DNA of 64,000 nt. It comes from Forficula auricularia. Its lineage: Eukaryota > Arthropoda > Insecta > Dermaptera > Forficulidae. The stretch spans positions 7,257,493-7,321,492 of the forward strand of contig JALMQS010000075.1 of assembly GCA_024734495.1 (NCBI GenBank), written 5' to 3'. The position numbers and the translations under genes were made by a program. The notes under the pieces are model-generated. The model was not told where the DNA came from, searched no databases, and worked only from the letters and a program-made list of their open reading frames with translations. Positions 44,756 to 53,822 of the stretch are shown piece by piece; positions within the stretch are counted from its first letter, which is position 1, and each line of letters begins with the position of its first letter.

Positions 44756-45306
44756 GTCAATTCCGTCCCTGTCCAATTTGCCTGCTTAAATCTTCAAACC
44801 CGTGTATTTACCTGAAAAATGTTCAGATATGACTGAATAAAATATCACCTAAATAAAAAAAAAAAGATGAATGAAGACTAAATAATTTAATAAAGTTTTT
44901 TCAGTTATTACAATTGTCCAAAGACAGTGTATCAATTCCGTCCCCAACATAGTTTTAGTATTTAACTTGACTCACGCCATCACTGCAGTGGTCAAGAGAG
45001 AAACTATTGTCACTTGGTGAATTGGTTTGTTAATGGCAACCAGGGGTGTTAATTTTATTCATAATATAACACATAACAATGACTTCATAAAGGTAAGTGA
45101 TTAATTATGTCGTTCATAAGTGTCATTTCCGTCCCTGCGATAACAAGACATATAAAAATATTTATTTAAAAAAAATTTTCTAGTGTTGTTTTACTTTTAG
45201 TGAATTGTAATCAATATCGCAACCTTTTATATTTTTAAGCCAGTTTCTGCCTATATTACCAAATAAAAATTCTCTAATATCAATTCCGCCTCTGTCAATT
45301 TCACCC
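44756..45306 (+). repeat. Four spaced copies of a TCAATTCCGTCCCTGTC motif
   Basis: The motif occurs near 44757, 44931, 45122 and 45279, in the same orientation and 157-191 bp apart, with little similarity between. It may be a degraded tandem array or a set of binding sites in a decayed element. Confidence 0.6.
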
Positions 45307-46010
45307 CTTGATTGTTACACCTGAATGGGAAAATTCGAAAAAATATTTTTTAATTCATGACCATTATTAGAAATTGATCTAGAGATAGTTGAGCCACAAA
45401 ACTATATTATTATTGTTGGGTGCGATAAAGTTATATTTTCAAATTTTTAAGTAAAAAAAAATGCGAAATAAGTTGGATTTACTCATATATATATTTCTGA
45501 TTTTAGCGAGTGTTATAGAAATCCAGGTTTCATAGAAATTTATCGTTAGTGTATTTTAAAATCATCTGAAAGTTATTTTTTAATGTCTCCATTTATATCA
45601 TTATGATGTAGATACTTAGTAATTAATTTGTAATTTAAAAGTGCACTGCGCTTTATGGTATTCTGTCAATTAAATAAATAATGTCTAGTCTAGACATTTT
45701 CTCTTATTCACTTTTGATTAATCTCTAACGATTGACATTATTGAAAGACTATCATCCAATCCGCATCACGATAAACGAAGAAAGTTTCTTTTTCAGAATC
45801 ATATTTTTTATCCATATACCATATGTCGTGAATGAGAAAATCACCAATTACAAATTGGACATTTTCATAACATTTCAACTTGCTCTAATACTAATTGGCC
45901 TAATAAATCTTTGTCTGTTACTTAGTTTCTCTTAGTTATGTGATTTTTATAGTAAAGCAAGATATAATCAGTGAATAATGGTAAAATCTTCAAAGTTTAT
46001 GTAATATATA
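45307..46010. other. No gene seen
   Basis: AT-rich flank of the LTR element. The open frame at 45732-45935 has no recognisable domain. Confidence 0.5.
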
Positions 46011-46319
46011 TGTAAGTTTCTTCTTAGGTAAATGAAAATCGAATTCTGAAATTGAATTTAGGTTTAATAGGTTATGATACAATGTAGATTAATATATTAC
46101 AAATTATATACAAATTATATACAAATTAAATACAGATCAAATATTTGAACAATACCTGAAATTGAATTTAGAATCGATTTTTCAGGTCCTTTATTATTTC
46201 TTATTAATAATTATAATTTTTGATTTATTAAGTTACACGTCAGCTGAGATTGATGTCAAGTCATTGGGACTGGTTGGCTGGCTGGCTGGCTTGAGTTTGA
46301 CGCGCAGTTTTCAAACTTA
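46011..46319 (-). repeat. 3' LTR
   Basis: 309 bp, 99.7% identical to 50602-50910 (308 of 309). On the minus strand it starts TAAGTTTGAAAAC and ends CTTACA. It includes a GCCA-type tetranucleotide run (GGCTGGCTGGCTGG on the plus strand). Confidence 0.95.
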
Positions 46320-46508
46320 AATCTCCCCCTCCGAGACATCAGCTGGCAGTAACTTTCTTTTGTGAAACAATGTTGTTTTCTTCCCTTTTTTTTTAAATGC
46401 TACTTCATAGATGGAATTTGAAATTTTTCGCACAATTCGGAAAGGTCCTCTTCTGATCTTGTCTAGTTTATTTTTGTTTAATTTGCTGCCTGTTTCGACA
46501 TATACCAT
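46317..46508 (-). CDS. Integrase C-terminal (GPY/F) fragment
   Basis: C-terminal module of the retrotransposon integrase, the part that contacts DNA and host chromatin in Ty3/gypsy elements. The GPFRIVRKI segment is the GPY/F-type motif, and FHKRKLLP lies near the end. It runs into the 3' LTR. The true upstream codons lie in the same frame beyond the ATG, back to an A7 run (46567-46561) where the preceding integrase frame should join. There is no clear chromodomain. Confidence 0.8.
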   Translation of the reverse strand: MVYVETGSKLNKNKLDKIRRGPFRIVRKISNSIYEVAFKKKGKKTTLFHKRKLLPADVSEGEI

Positions 46509-46546
46509 TTCATCTTTCTTGAATTCATATTCCTTCCTTCTTTTAT

Positions 46547-46933
46547 CTACTCTGGCTTTATTTTTTTGAATTCTTCGATCGAGTTCTTTACTGCTTGCTC
46601 TCTGTCTTTCTCCATATTACTTTCCTGTTGGAGACTTCTTGGAATTATCTCGGATTTGTTTCCGAAAAGTAAGTATTCTGGTGCGAATCCTGTAACACTG
46701 TGAACAGTATTATTATATTCCTTGATACATTCATCTGCTATCACAGACCAATTTCTTCTTTTGTTATCCCCATTTATTTTACATCTTATTCTGTTTACGA
46801 TTGTTTGATTTGCCCTCTCATTTAAACCGTTCGATTCAGGACAATCAACACAAGTGAATATTAATTTGATATTTTTGTCTTTGAGGTAGTTTTTTAGCTC
46901 TTTTGAGTTTATCCCAGCATATTGATCGCCCAA
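46547..46933 (-). CDS. Integrase catalytic core, second half
   Basis: It carries the second and third catalytic acids of the DD35E integrase: D3 in GDQYAG and E39 in NGLNER, with exactly 35 residues between. The segment ending EYLLFGNKSEI follows. The first catalytic D lies in the preceding pol frame (D788 there). An A8 run (46957-46950) separates the two; one extra A would restore the frame. It ends at another break in an A7 run at 46567-46561. Integrase inserts the cDNA into host DNA. Confidence 0.88.
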   Translation of the reverse strand: MGDQYAGINSKELKNYLKDKNIKLIFTCVDCPESNGLNERANQTIVNRIRCKINGDNKRRNWSVIADECIKEYNNTVHSVTGFAPEYLLFGNKSEIIPRSLQQESNMEKDREQAVKNSIEEFKKIKPE

Positions 46934-46941
46934 TAATGTCT

Positions 46942-49461
46942 TTATTGAATTTTTTTTGTTATTGGGTCAATCAATTTTATAAAATCATTTGCTGTCTGTG
47001 TTTTTGAGGTCAGAGCAAATACATATCTTGTCATATGATCCACTAGGATGTGCATGTACTTTTTAGATGATTTATTCCCAGAAAATCCTCCAATTGTGTC
47101 AATTGACATGATTTCATATGGTTCTTTTGCGGGTCCAAGCTGTGACATTTGTCCTATTAATCTGCCTCTTCTTGATTTGTTTTCAATGCATGTCGAGCAT
47201 GTTCTGCAAAATTTTCTTATTAATTTGTCCATATTCTTGAAATAATAATGAGGTCTTATTTTATTTAGCAAATGCTTAACACCAATATGTCCATAGAAGT
47301 CATGAACCTTTTTTATTAATTCATCGCCAAATCTTCTTGATACAAATATTCTTTCATTATTTCTCAAACCTTTGAATGCGATATCACCTTTTTTTACTAC
47401 ATTCTTAGAATTATTTAACTCTTCTTTGTTTAACTCCTGATCATTCATGATTTCTTCCAAAGATACTATATTTACTACTTTTAAGATGTCTTCTTCGTTT
47501 TCAAAGCTCTCTAATACTGGGTTTCTTGATAGAGAGTCAGCCTCTAAGTTTGTTTTTCCTGGAGAGTATATAATTTTAAAATTATATTGAGACAGATAGA
47601 ATATCAGTTCTCCGAGAGGTTCATCAGTTCTTGCTTTTACTCGCAAAGTCTCCAAAGGCTTATGGTCAGTTATTACAGTAAATTGTCGACCTATTAACCA
47701 ATGTTGCCAGTATTTTATGGCCTCTTTAATAGCTAGGCATTCTAGGTATATAGCCTTGTGCTTTTTTTGGGTGGGGTTCAATTTTTTTGAGAAGTAGGCT
47801 ACTGGGTGGAGAACACCATTTGCCTGTGGTTGTTTAAGCACACCTCCAAGACCTTCAACACTGGCGTCGGTGTATATAAAAACCTCTTTGTCTTGGTCGT
47901 AAATTGAAAGTATTGGGCTTGAACACAAATATTCTTTTATTGAGTTAAATGCTTGCTCGCAACTCTCGCTCCACTCAAACTTGACATTTTTCCTTAATAA
48001 ATTGTGTAAAGGCTCTAATGTTTTTATTGCATTTTCAATGTATTTATAATAAAAATTACACTTCCCTAAAAATTGTCTTATATTTTTCTTGTTTTTAGGC
48101 CTTTCAAAACATTTTATTGCTATAAGGTTGTCCTTATATGGTCTCACTTGACCTTTCTCAATGATATGGCCCAAATATTTTATTGAATTTTTGGCGAAAT
48201 TACATTTTAAAAGTTTTAATTTGAAACCTTCTTTTTGGATCACATCTATTAATAAGTCGATATGCTTTAAATGTTCTTCAAAGGTGTTAGAGAATATCAA
48301 TATGTCGTCAATATAATTTATGCAAAAATCACTTAGTTTGTTTCTTCTTATTATGTTTGCTAACACTCTCTGGAATATACTACTCGACACTTTGAGACCG
48401 AATGGCAAAGTAGTCCACTGCCAATGACCATTTTGGGTAACAAATCCCAATTTGTCTCTATCTTTACTTCTCACTGGGATTGACCAAAATGCAGAATTTA
48501 TGTCTAAAGCTGAGAACCAAGTGCAACTACCCGCTTTCACCATTATGTCTTCAATCCTTGGGAAAGGATGACTTTCCGGAATAAGGATCCGGTTAAGTTC
48601 TCGGAAATCGACACACAAACGTGATCTTCTGCCTTCATCCTTCTTGAATGCCAATGTAACTGGGGCTGCAAAAGGTGAACTAGATTCTTCTATTAATCCA
48701 GCTTCAAGAAGTTTTGATATTTGGTAGTCAATTTCTTTTTGATCTGGTAAAGAGCATCGATATGGTTTCTTTGACACATATTTATATTCCATTAATTTTA
48801 TTTGAGCTTCCACATTTTGGACTCTTCCAACGTCATATTTATCCTTAGCAAAACCTTTTTCTTTTTTTAATAATAAGTTTTTTATATCATTTCTTTTTTT
48901 ATCGTCTAAATGACTTAAGTAATGTTCATATTCATTAATGTTTATATATTCATTTAAATTTATCTGTTTTATTTTATTATTTTCTATTAATTCAATATTA
49001 TCTATTTTTAATTCTTTTTCAATTATTTTTGTATTATCATTTGTTTTTTGGAATGTGTCTATCTCTTCTAATTTATTATTCATTTCTTTTAATTTAAAAT
49101 TATCTTTTTTTATTTCTTTTACATTTTTACTGTTAATCTTTTGAAATATTTTTAATTCTTCATTCTGAATCAGTTTAAATTTTTTTATTGCATCTAAGCC
49201 AAGTAACATGTCGTATGAAAAGTTATTATTTTTTACGACATATATATCTATGAAATCAGATATTTTATTTATTTTAAGTAGCAAGTGGGCCCGGCCTTCT
49301 ACAAAATTCACACCATTTATTGTTTTAAATATTGTTTTATCTTTTTTTATTTTTTTTAGTTCTTGTATTATTTCATAATTTATTAATGACACATTAGAAC
49401 CTGTGTCATAAACAGCTTCAATATTCCTAGATTCATCAACTAGTACATTTAATGTTAACAA
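46942..49461 (-). CDS. pol: Pol: protease, RT, RNase H, integrase N-terminus
   Basis: Counting from 49461: protease active site DTG (19-21) with the partner LLGLD (86-90); RT with D320 (SALD) and YIDD (383-386); RNase H with TDAS (D532), E574 and D599; integrase zinc finger H720, H725, C755, C758; and the first integrase D788. All catalytic residues are present. The frame is open upstream to a slippery A_AAA_AAC site, so the natural start is by frameshifting from gag, not an ATG. The peptide at the 49461 position is simply where a start-like TTG occurs. The last codons before the A8 break are ITKKIQ. Confidence 0.95.
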   Translation of the reverse strand: MLTLNVLVDESRNIEAVYDTGSNVSLINYEIIQELKKIKKDKTIFKTINGVNFVEGRAHLLLKINKISDFIDIYVVKNNNFSYDMLLGLDAIKKFKLIQNEELKIFQKINSKNVKEIKKDNFKLKEMNNKLEEIDTFQKTNDNTKIIEKELKIDNIELIENNKIKQINLNEYININEYEHYLSHLDDKKRNDIKNLLLKKEKGFAKDKYDVGRVQNVEAQIKLMEYKYVSKKPYRCSLPDQKEIDYQISKLLEAGLIEESSSPFAAPVTLAFKKDEGRRSRLCVDFRELNRILIPESHPFPRIEDIMVKAGSCTWFSALDINSAFWSIPVRSKDRDKLGFVTQNGHWQWTTLPFGLKVSSSIFQRVLANIIRRNKLSDFCINYIDDILIFSNTFEEHLKHIDLLIDVIQKEGFKLKLLKCNFAKNSIKYLGHIIEKGQVRPYKDNLIAIKCFERPKNKKNIRQFLGKCNFYYKYIENAIKTLEPLHNLLRKNVKFEWSESCEQAFNSIKEYLCSSPILSIYDQDKEVFIYTDASVEGLGGVLKQPQANGVLHPVAYFSKKLNPTQKKHKAIYLECLAIKEAIKYWQHWLIGRQFTVITDHKPLETLRVKARTDEPLGELIFYLSQYNFKIIYSPGKTNLEADSLSRNPVLESFENEEDILKVVNIVSLEEIMNDQELNKEELNNSKNVVKKGDIAFKGLRNNERIFVSRRFGDELIKKVHDFYGHIGVKHLLNKIRPHYYFKNMDKLIRKFCRTCSTCIENKSRRGRLIGQMSQLGPAKEPYEIMSIDTIGGFSGNKSSKKYMHILVDHMTRYVFALTSKTQTANDFIKLIDPITKKIQ

Positions 49462-49484
49462 TGGTGTGATTTTACCGGGGCCGT

Positions 49485-49496
49485 CTAGTTTTTTTG
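49485..49496 (-). promoter_or_regulatory. Putative -1 frameshift site at the gag-pol border
   Basis: On the minus strand the gag frame reads CAA AAA AAC TAG. This contains the canonical -1 slippery heptamer A AAA AAC (49494-49488), directly followed by a UAG stop. A -1 shift enters the open protease/RT frame. Many gypsy-type elements make Gag-Pol this way. Four other breaks in the same element are also -1 shifts in A-runs, so length error is an alternative. Confidence 0.55.
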
Positions 49497-49661
49497 GTTC
49501 TTAAACCCCTCAATATTTTCATTTAAATTTATTTCATATTTTTCTTTATATCTTTCTCCATTACGACATATAGCAGTAGGATGGTATCTGTTTGGCCATC
49601 CTAATTTTTCACATTTGTAACATGGTGTCTTTATAACATATCTGTCATTAGGCTTTTTTTT
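49488..49661 (-). CDS. Gag nucleocapsid zinc-knuckle segment
   Basis: This short frame was found between the gag and pol frames. It encodes a cysteine-histidine knuckle C-YK-C-EKLGWPNRY-H-PTAI-C (CX2CX9HX4C), as in retroelement nucleocapsid, then an acidic stretch, and ends at the slippery site. The spacing is longer than the common CX2CX4HX4C. It joins the upstream gag frame at an A8 run (49661-49654). Confidence 0.75.
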
Positions 49662-50159
49662 ATTTCTTTTCTATCTTTTTTTAAATATTCTAAATCATAT
49701 TTTCTAAGAATATTAATCAATTGGTCTGTGTTTTTTATTTCTTCTTTATCAAGAATATCTTGTATATTTTGAGGTAAACCTATAACAATGTGATTTATTT
49801 TTGACACTTCTGAGATCGAAGGTTCAGCATCTAGTAAGAGACTTTCTTTTTTTAAACTGTAATCAATTATTGAACCATCTATATACTTAAATTTGTAAGC
49901 ATATCTAACTTCAGCCCAACCTCTTTTTGCATAAATCAATAAAAAAGATTTTGTCCATTTTGACCAATCGTTATCAGATATCTTTTTCAAGTTACTTCTA
50001 TACCATTCTTTTGAATTGCCCTCTAAGAAGAATCTTATAATTTGTATCTTCATAATACTATCATATATTTTATGTCGTTCACATTCTATTTCAAAAAATT
50101 TTAACCATTCTGCTGCATTTTGTTGAATGCCATAAAATTTATTTAAGTTAAATTTTTTT
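49631..50159 (-). CDS. gag: Gag, capsid-like middle part
   Basis: The open frame runs from the A7 break at 50159-50153 through EWLKFFEIECERH and FFLEGNSKEWY to a stop at 49631. The pattern of W, F and Y residues (NSKEWY, WSKWTKSF, GWAEVRYAYKFKY) resembles retrotransposon Gag capsid domains. It has -1 breaks at both ends relative to neighbours. Gag packages the RNA in virus-like particles. Confidence 0.75.
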
Positions 50160-50574
50160 CGATATCTAATAATATGTTTTCTTTTCTTTTAATTTCTAAG
50201 TCCAGGTTATTGAGAGTATCAGTTTTATCCTCATCGATTCTGGATCTTATTGAAGAATCTAGACTTCCTTCAGTTGATTCTTCCAAAAAAAAATCTTTAA
50301 ATATAAAATTATTGTCTTCATCTATATATAGTTTCTTAATCTCATCTGATAAAGTTATATTAACATTTCTGAAATGTCCCTCTTTGGACATGCTTTTAAA
50401 CGCTGACTTGATTAAAGTAATTTGGCTTAGTTCTTTGTGTGATTTCTCACCTTGATGTTCTTCAGGAAATGCATAGACTAGATTATCCGATATTAATTTT
50501 ATGCTTTTGATCGAATTCACCAAGGAACCTTCAATCTCTTCTTTTTTTAGATGTATCCTTACTTTAGTCGGCAT
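50143..50574 (-). CDS. gag: Gag N-terminal part
   Basis: Starts at the ATG at 50574 (MPTKVRIHLKKEEIEG), 27 bp downstream of the 5' LTR on the coding strand. Open-frame sequence upstream of this ATG lies in the LTR and primer region and is not used. The segment is rich in charged residues and ends after a coiled-coil-like stretch (LEIKRKENILLDIEK). A stop follows an A7 run (50159-50153) that should connect to the capsid-like frame. Confidence 0.75.
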   Translation of the reverse strand: MPTKVRIHLKKEEIEGSLVNSIKSIKLISDNLVYAFPEEHQGEKSHKELSQITLIKSAFKSMSKEGHFRNVNITLSDEIKKLYIDEDNNFIFKDFFLEESTEGSLDSSIRSRIDEDKTDTLNNLDLEIKRKENILLDIEKNLT

Positions 50575-50589
50575 CTTTTGGTGGTAGGA

Positions 50590-50601
50590 GAAAAATCGAT
50601 T
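50590..50601 (-). promoter_or_regulatory. Putative self-priming primer-binding site
   Basis: The 12 nt next to the 5' LTR on the minus strand, AATCGATTTTTC, do not begin with the TGG expected for a tRNA primer. They are the exact reverse complement of GAAAAATCGATT inside the LTR (50774-50763, and 46183-46172 in the 3' LTR). This is the arrangement by which Tf1/sushi-type elements prime from the 5' end of their own RNA. Confidence 0.65.
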
Positions 50602-50910
50602 TGTAAGTTTCTTCTTAGGTAAATGAAAATCGAATTCTGAAATTGAATTTAGGTTTAATAGGTTATGATACAATGTACATTAATATATTACAAATTATAT
50701 ACAAATTATATACAAATTAAATACAGATCAAATATTTGAACAATACCTGAAATTGAATTTAGAATCGATTTTTCAGGTCCTTTATTATTTCTTATTAATA
50801 ATTATAATTTTTGATTTATTAAGTTACACGTCAGCTGAGATTGATGTCAAGTCATTGGGACTGGTTGGCTGGCTGGCTGGCTTGAGTTTGACGCGCAGTT
50901 TTCAAACTTA
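50602..50910 (-). repeat. 5' LTR
   Basis: 309 bp, one substitution relative to the 3' LTR. On the minus strand an AT-rich TTATAATTATTAATAAG-type stretch lies about 25-45 bp upstream of GAAAAATCGATT (50774), a possible TATA region and transcript start that would fit self-priming. Confidence 0.9.
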
Positions 50911-51271
50911 AATATATATATATAATATAAGTATATATCACATGTTGAAAGTAATAGTTCCCACGGAAGCCTAAGTTTTCTTTGGAAGATGGTTTATTAG
51001 AGCAGATCCGATCTTAACTCGTCTTCACTTTCAATCCAATTGATCCGACTATCTCCGTAAAGTTTCACTTATTCTGAGCGAGCTTACTAGCTTCCTTCCA
51101 GCGAATTTAATCTCGGATCATAAAAATCACCTAATTCAATCTCAAACTAGCTGAAAATGTTTTTGACAATATTTTGAAATATTCAGATTTGATTAAAAAC
51201 AATAAAACTTCTTCCTCTCAATACACAATTAAATAATATTCCATTGAATATTTTAACCAAAAATATCTTAA
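50911..51271. other. No gene seen
   Basis: TA-rich flank of the LTR element followed by ordinary AT-rich sequence without features. Confidence 0.5.
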
Positions 51272-51982
51272 AGGTAGTTGTTTCGCGACAATACTAGCAA
51301 AAAGTTTATGGTAGAGTATATAGAAAAGACAATAAGGATTCATAATTCATAAACCCAAAACTTTTTGATGTTTATGTACCACTAGTAGCCAATCTCGTGC
51401 TCGTTTGACAAATCTGGCAACACTGTCCGAGCTTGTATATATTTTATCATAGAAATTTCAGATAAAGTACATTATAAAGGGAGATTTATAAAACAAAAAG
51501 TTCTTAATAAGCGATTGAAAGCTGTTGCGGCAATGGGTGAAGCGAAAAAACATCAAAAAAATTACTGAAGTTAACACACTTTTTAGGTAAAATACATGCG
51601 TTGTTGCCAGCTTGTTTTTAGTGTAAATTTTTCATTACATATTTTTCATTATTTATTCATTATTATCTCAGAAACTGTGTTGTAACTATGAATCAAAATT
51701 GTCTTAAAATATGGATTGGTTATTGTTTAATGTTGGTTTAGTTTTTTATAACAATGGTAAGAAGAGTTTCTTAATTATAATTAAATATGTATGTAAACTT
51801 TCCAATATCCCGTGTAGTGCAATGTACAAGAGTGAAAAATTCTATCTTTGGAATTTAATATCGTCGGAAGTATATTGTTCATAAATTTCGTTTTGCCACC
51901 AATCGATGCGGAAGTATTTAAATAATAATCTGTCTAAATTTCAAAAAAATCCTAAGAAAACCCATATGGTGAAACAACTACC
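51272..51982. mobile_element. TTAA-flanked element, copy 2, 711 bp
   Basis: Ends AGGTAGTTGTTTCGCG and, inverted, GGTAGTTGTTTCAC, with TTAA on both sides (51268-51271 and 51983-51986). It is related to 34113-34628, sharing the left TTTCGCGACAAT. There is no transposase frame. A piggyBac-type origin is suggested by the TTAA target. Confidence 0.7.
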
Positions 51983-52039
51983 TTAAGTCTTTATAATTTA
52001 ATATTTTATTGAAAATTTTTTATTAATTGTAGTATTTAA

Positions 52040-52270
52040 ATAAAAAATACAAAAACAAAAAACAATCTTCAAACGTTTATATTGGAAAATACCAAACGTT
52101 TCTCTTTATCACTGGAATTTTAATTTATGAATTTTATAAAAGAAAAAAAGTTGTTTTATGAAATGAATATAAAGCTATAAATTAAAATTCCATTGATGAA
52201 GGGAGAAATTCTCCCGAAACATTTGAAATTACAATAACCGTTTGAAGATTGCTTTTATAAAAGATTTGTA
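52040..52270. repeat. Penelope-like fold-back with hammerhead-like core
   Basis: The arms 52058-52135 and 52178-52260 are imperfect inverted copies (ATCTTCAAACG / CGTTTGAAGATT; GGAATTTTAATTTAT / TAAATTAAAATTCC). The right arm contains TTGATGA, a GGGAG/CTCCC stem II and GAAA (52193-52219). The first core base is T instead of the required C, so cleavage should be impaired. Stem I pairing is otherwise good. Confidence 0.6.
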
Positions 52271-52670
52271 TTTATTTATAATATTTTATTAATAATTCAG
52301 ATAGTTAATTTTACTAATCATTTAAATTATTCGTAATGAAAGAATGTGAATACGAATTCGGCTCTCATACCAAAGATTCCGTACCGTCTTATTACTCTGT
52401 AAAATCGGTGGACCACCCTTTTTACTAAGTTTCAGCTTTCTACATATGACTATCCGCTGAATACATACGCAAACCATTTGCGAGTCAAACCACCTAGGAC
52501 GGATTCCTTACCTTATACATTCCAAAATACTTGAGATATTAAATAATTCCTGTTTGTTTGTTTTTTTACTTATGGAAAGTGGTGTAGGTTTTAGGTGAAA
52601 CATGATGTTAGTTAATAGAGTAAAGGGTGTGTAGTTTCACAGTGAATGAAATAAAACTCAAAGAGGTTTA

Positions 52671-52719
52671 TACAAACTCAATATATTTCGGATTATTAGT
52701 CCATCATCAGGAGTTTACA
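52671..52719 (-). ncRNA. Hammerhead ribozyme motif, left palindrome arm
   Basis: Exact mirror of the motif at 52728-52776: CTGATGA at 52710-52704 and GAAA at 52689-52686 on the minus strand. Transcription of either strand would yield the ribozyme. Confidence 0.7.
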
Positions 52720-52727
52720 AGTTAATT

Positions 52728-52776
52728 TGTAAACTCCTGATGATGGACTAATAATCCGAAATATATTGAGTTTGTA
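52728..52776 (+). ncRNA. Hammerhead ribozyme motif, right palindrome arm
   Basis: In order: TGTAAACTC (stem I), CTGATGA (52737-52743), stem II GGA/TCC, GAAA (52758-52761), TATATT with cleavage expected after position 52767, and GAGTTTGTA (52768-52776), which pairs with TGTAAACTC over nine positions (two wobbles). Stem III is a palindromic ATATAT, so pairing probably needs two copies, as known for Penelope-type hammerheads. Best motif in the window. Confidence 0.78.
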
Positions 52777-53308
52777 TAAACCTCTTTGAGTTTTATTTCA
52801 TTCACTGTGAAACTACACACCCTTTACTCTATTAACATTCCTGTTTGTGTTGATAAGAAGACTTTTTCCATAATTTTAGCTCCATTTGTTTGGAAATCAC
52901 CTTAGGTATATTTTTCTGTAAAACTGGAAGCTTTGACACCCTCTTATATCGTAATTATAAAACGAATTAAATTACAAATTTAAGTTAAATTACTTTTGAA
53001 AGGCAACCGGTACAAAAACCAACTAAAAATTGCCTCTTTGGAGTACTGTCACATCGTTATTTTAAAATCGATCAATTATAGTTAAATTCTCCTTGAAGAG
53101 ATCTTTCCAGGGATTTCTCACAACCATTGAGAAAATATTTTTTATTTTTGATCCCACAAAAATTAGACCCTCTCCAAAATAATAATTCGATTAGAATTTT
53201 AATACAGGAGGAGAACCTCATTAGTTTCCACTTAAAAATACGATCAAAATACTAGTATCATTACATTTCGAGATATCTGTTTCTTTCAAAAACAGAAATA
53301 GATTATTG

Positions 53309-53822
53309 AATACTAGTCCACTAAATAGGGGGGGTTTCAGCTTACATTAATTGCGGGAAAATATTTTTTTCTAGGATCGTTTGGTATGGTGTGGGTATGC
53401 CAAATTTAAGTTTGCGACCTCGAAATTGTGGGGGACAACTTTTGGTGGCCGAAAAACCTCGAAATTTTCGGACTCTTTCCAGTTTTTAGCTTATAACTCG
53501 AAAACAGTTAACATTTTGTAAATAATCGAACTACTTGACCGATTTTGCATTTCTTTTTTTTTAAACCCATGAAATTTTGTCCTCTTTTATTTACAAAATA
53601 TGGACCATTTTCGAGTTATAAGCGAAAAACTGGAAAAAGTCCGAAAATTTCGAGGTTTTTCGGCAACCAAAAGTTGTCCCCCACACTTTCGAGGTCCCAA
53701 ACATAGTTTTGACATACCCACACCATACCAAACGTCCTAGAAAAAAAATCTTTTCCCGCAATTAATGTAACCTGAACCACTTTTTGGATCCTCTATTTAT
53801 TGGGCTATACTTCAGGGTTCAT
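53309..53822. repeat. Fold-back, ~210-bp arms
   Basis: The arms 53309-53530 and 53600-53822 are inverted copies (TGTGGGGGACAACTTTTGGT, CTCGAAATTTTCGGAC, CGAGTTATAAGC). The loop of about 70 bp is AT-rich. The CGAGTTATAAGC block also occurs in the hAT element at 16176-17304, so the elements may be related. There is no clear target duplication. Confidence 0.75.

Larger units (their letters stand above)
46011..50910 (-). mobile_element. Ty3/gypsy-type LTR retrotransposon, 4.9 kb
   Basis: Two direct 309-bp repeats enclose gag, zinc knuckle, protease, RT, RNase H and integrase in that order on the minus strand, the Ty3/gypsy layout. The LTRs differ at one position (46087 versus 50678), so the insertion is young. 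A purine-rich tract (GGAGGGGGAGA, 46332-46322) abuts the 3' LTR. Ends are uncertain by about 4 bp because both flanks are TA-rich. There is no env-like frame. Five -1 frame breaks, all in A7 or A8 runs, interrupt the coding region. Confidence 0.95.
52556..52836. repeat. 226-bp near-perfect palindrome (52611-52836) with flank
   Basis: Two 110-bp arms meet with a loop of about 6 bp (52721-52726); I found essentially no mismatch in the arms. The left flank (ACTTATGGAAAGTGGTGTAG) is the complement of sequence following the related copy at 29745-29930. Each arm holds a complete hammerhead motif. It looks like a head-to-head pair of Penelope-like terminal repeats. Confidence 0.9.
52340..53300 (+). 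repeat. Dispersed repeat family V, copy 1 (interrupted)
   Basis: Blocks before 52556 and after 52840 match 55020-55560 in order: CCTTATACATTCC, GGCAACCGGTACAAAAAC-like, AAGAGATCTTTCCAGG, TTTTTGATCC and TAATTCGATTAGAA. The Penelope-like palindrome sits between, which suggests it inserted into family V. Confidence 0.5.

Noticed and set aside
46011..50910. Endogenous retrovirus with env
   Set aside because: No frame for an envelope-like protein lies between integrase and the 3' LTR; the element ends right after the integrase C-terminus.
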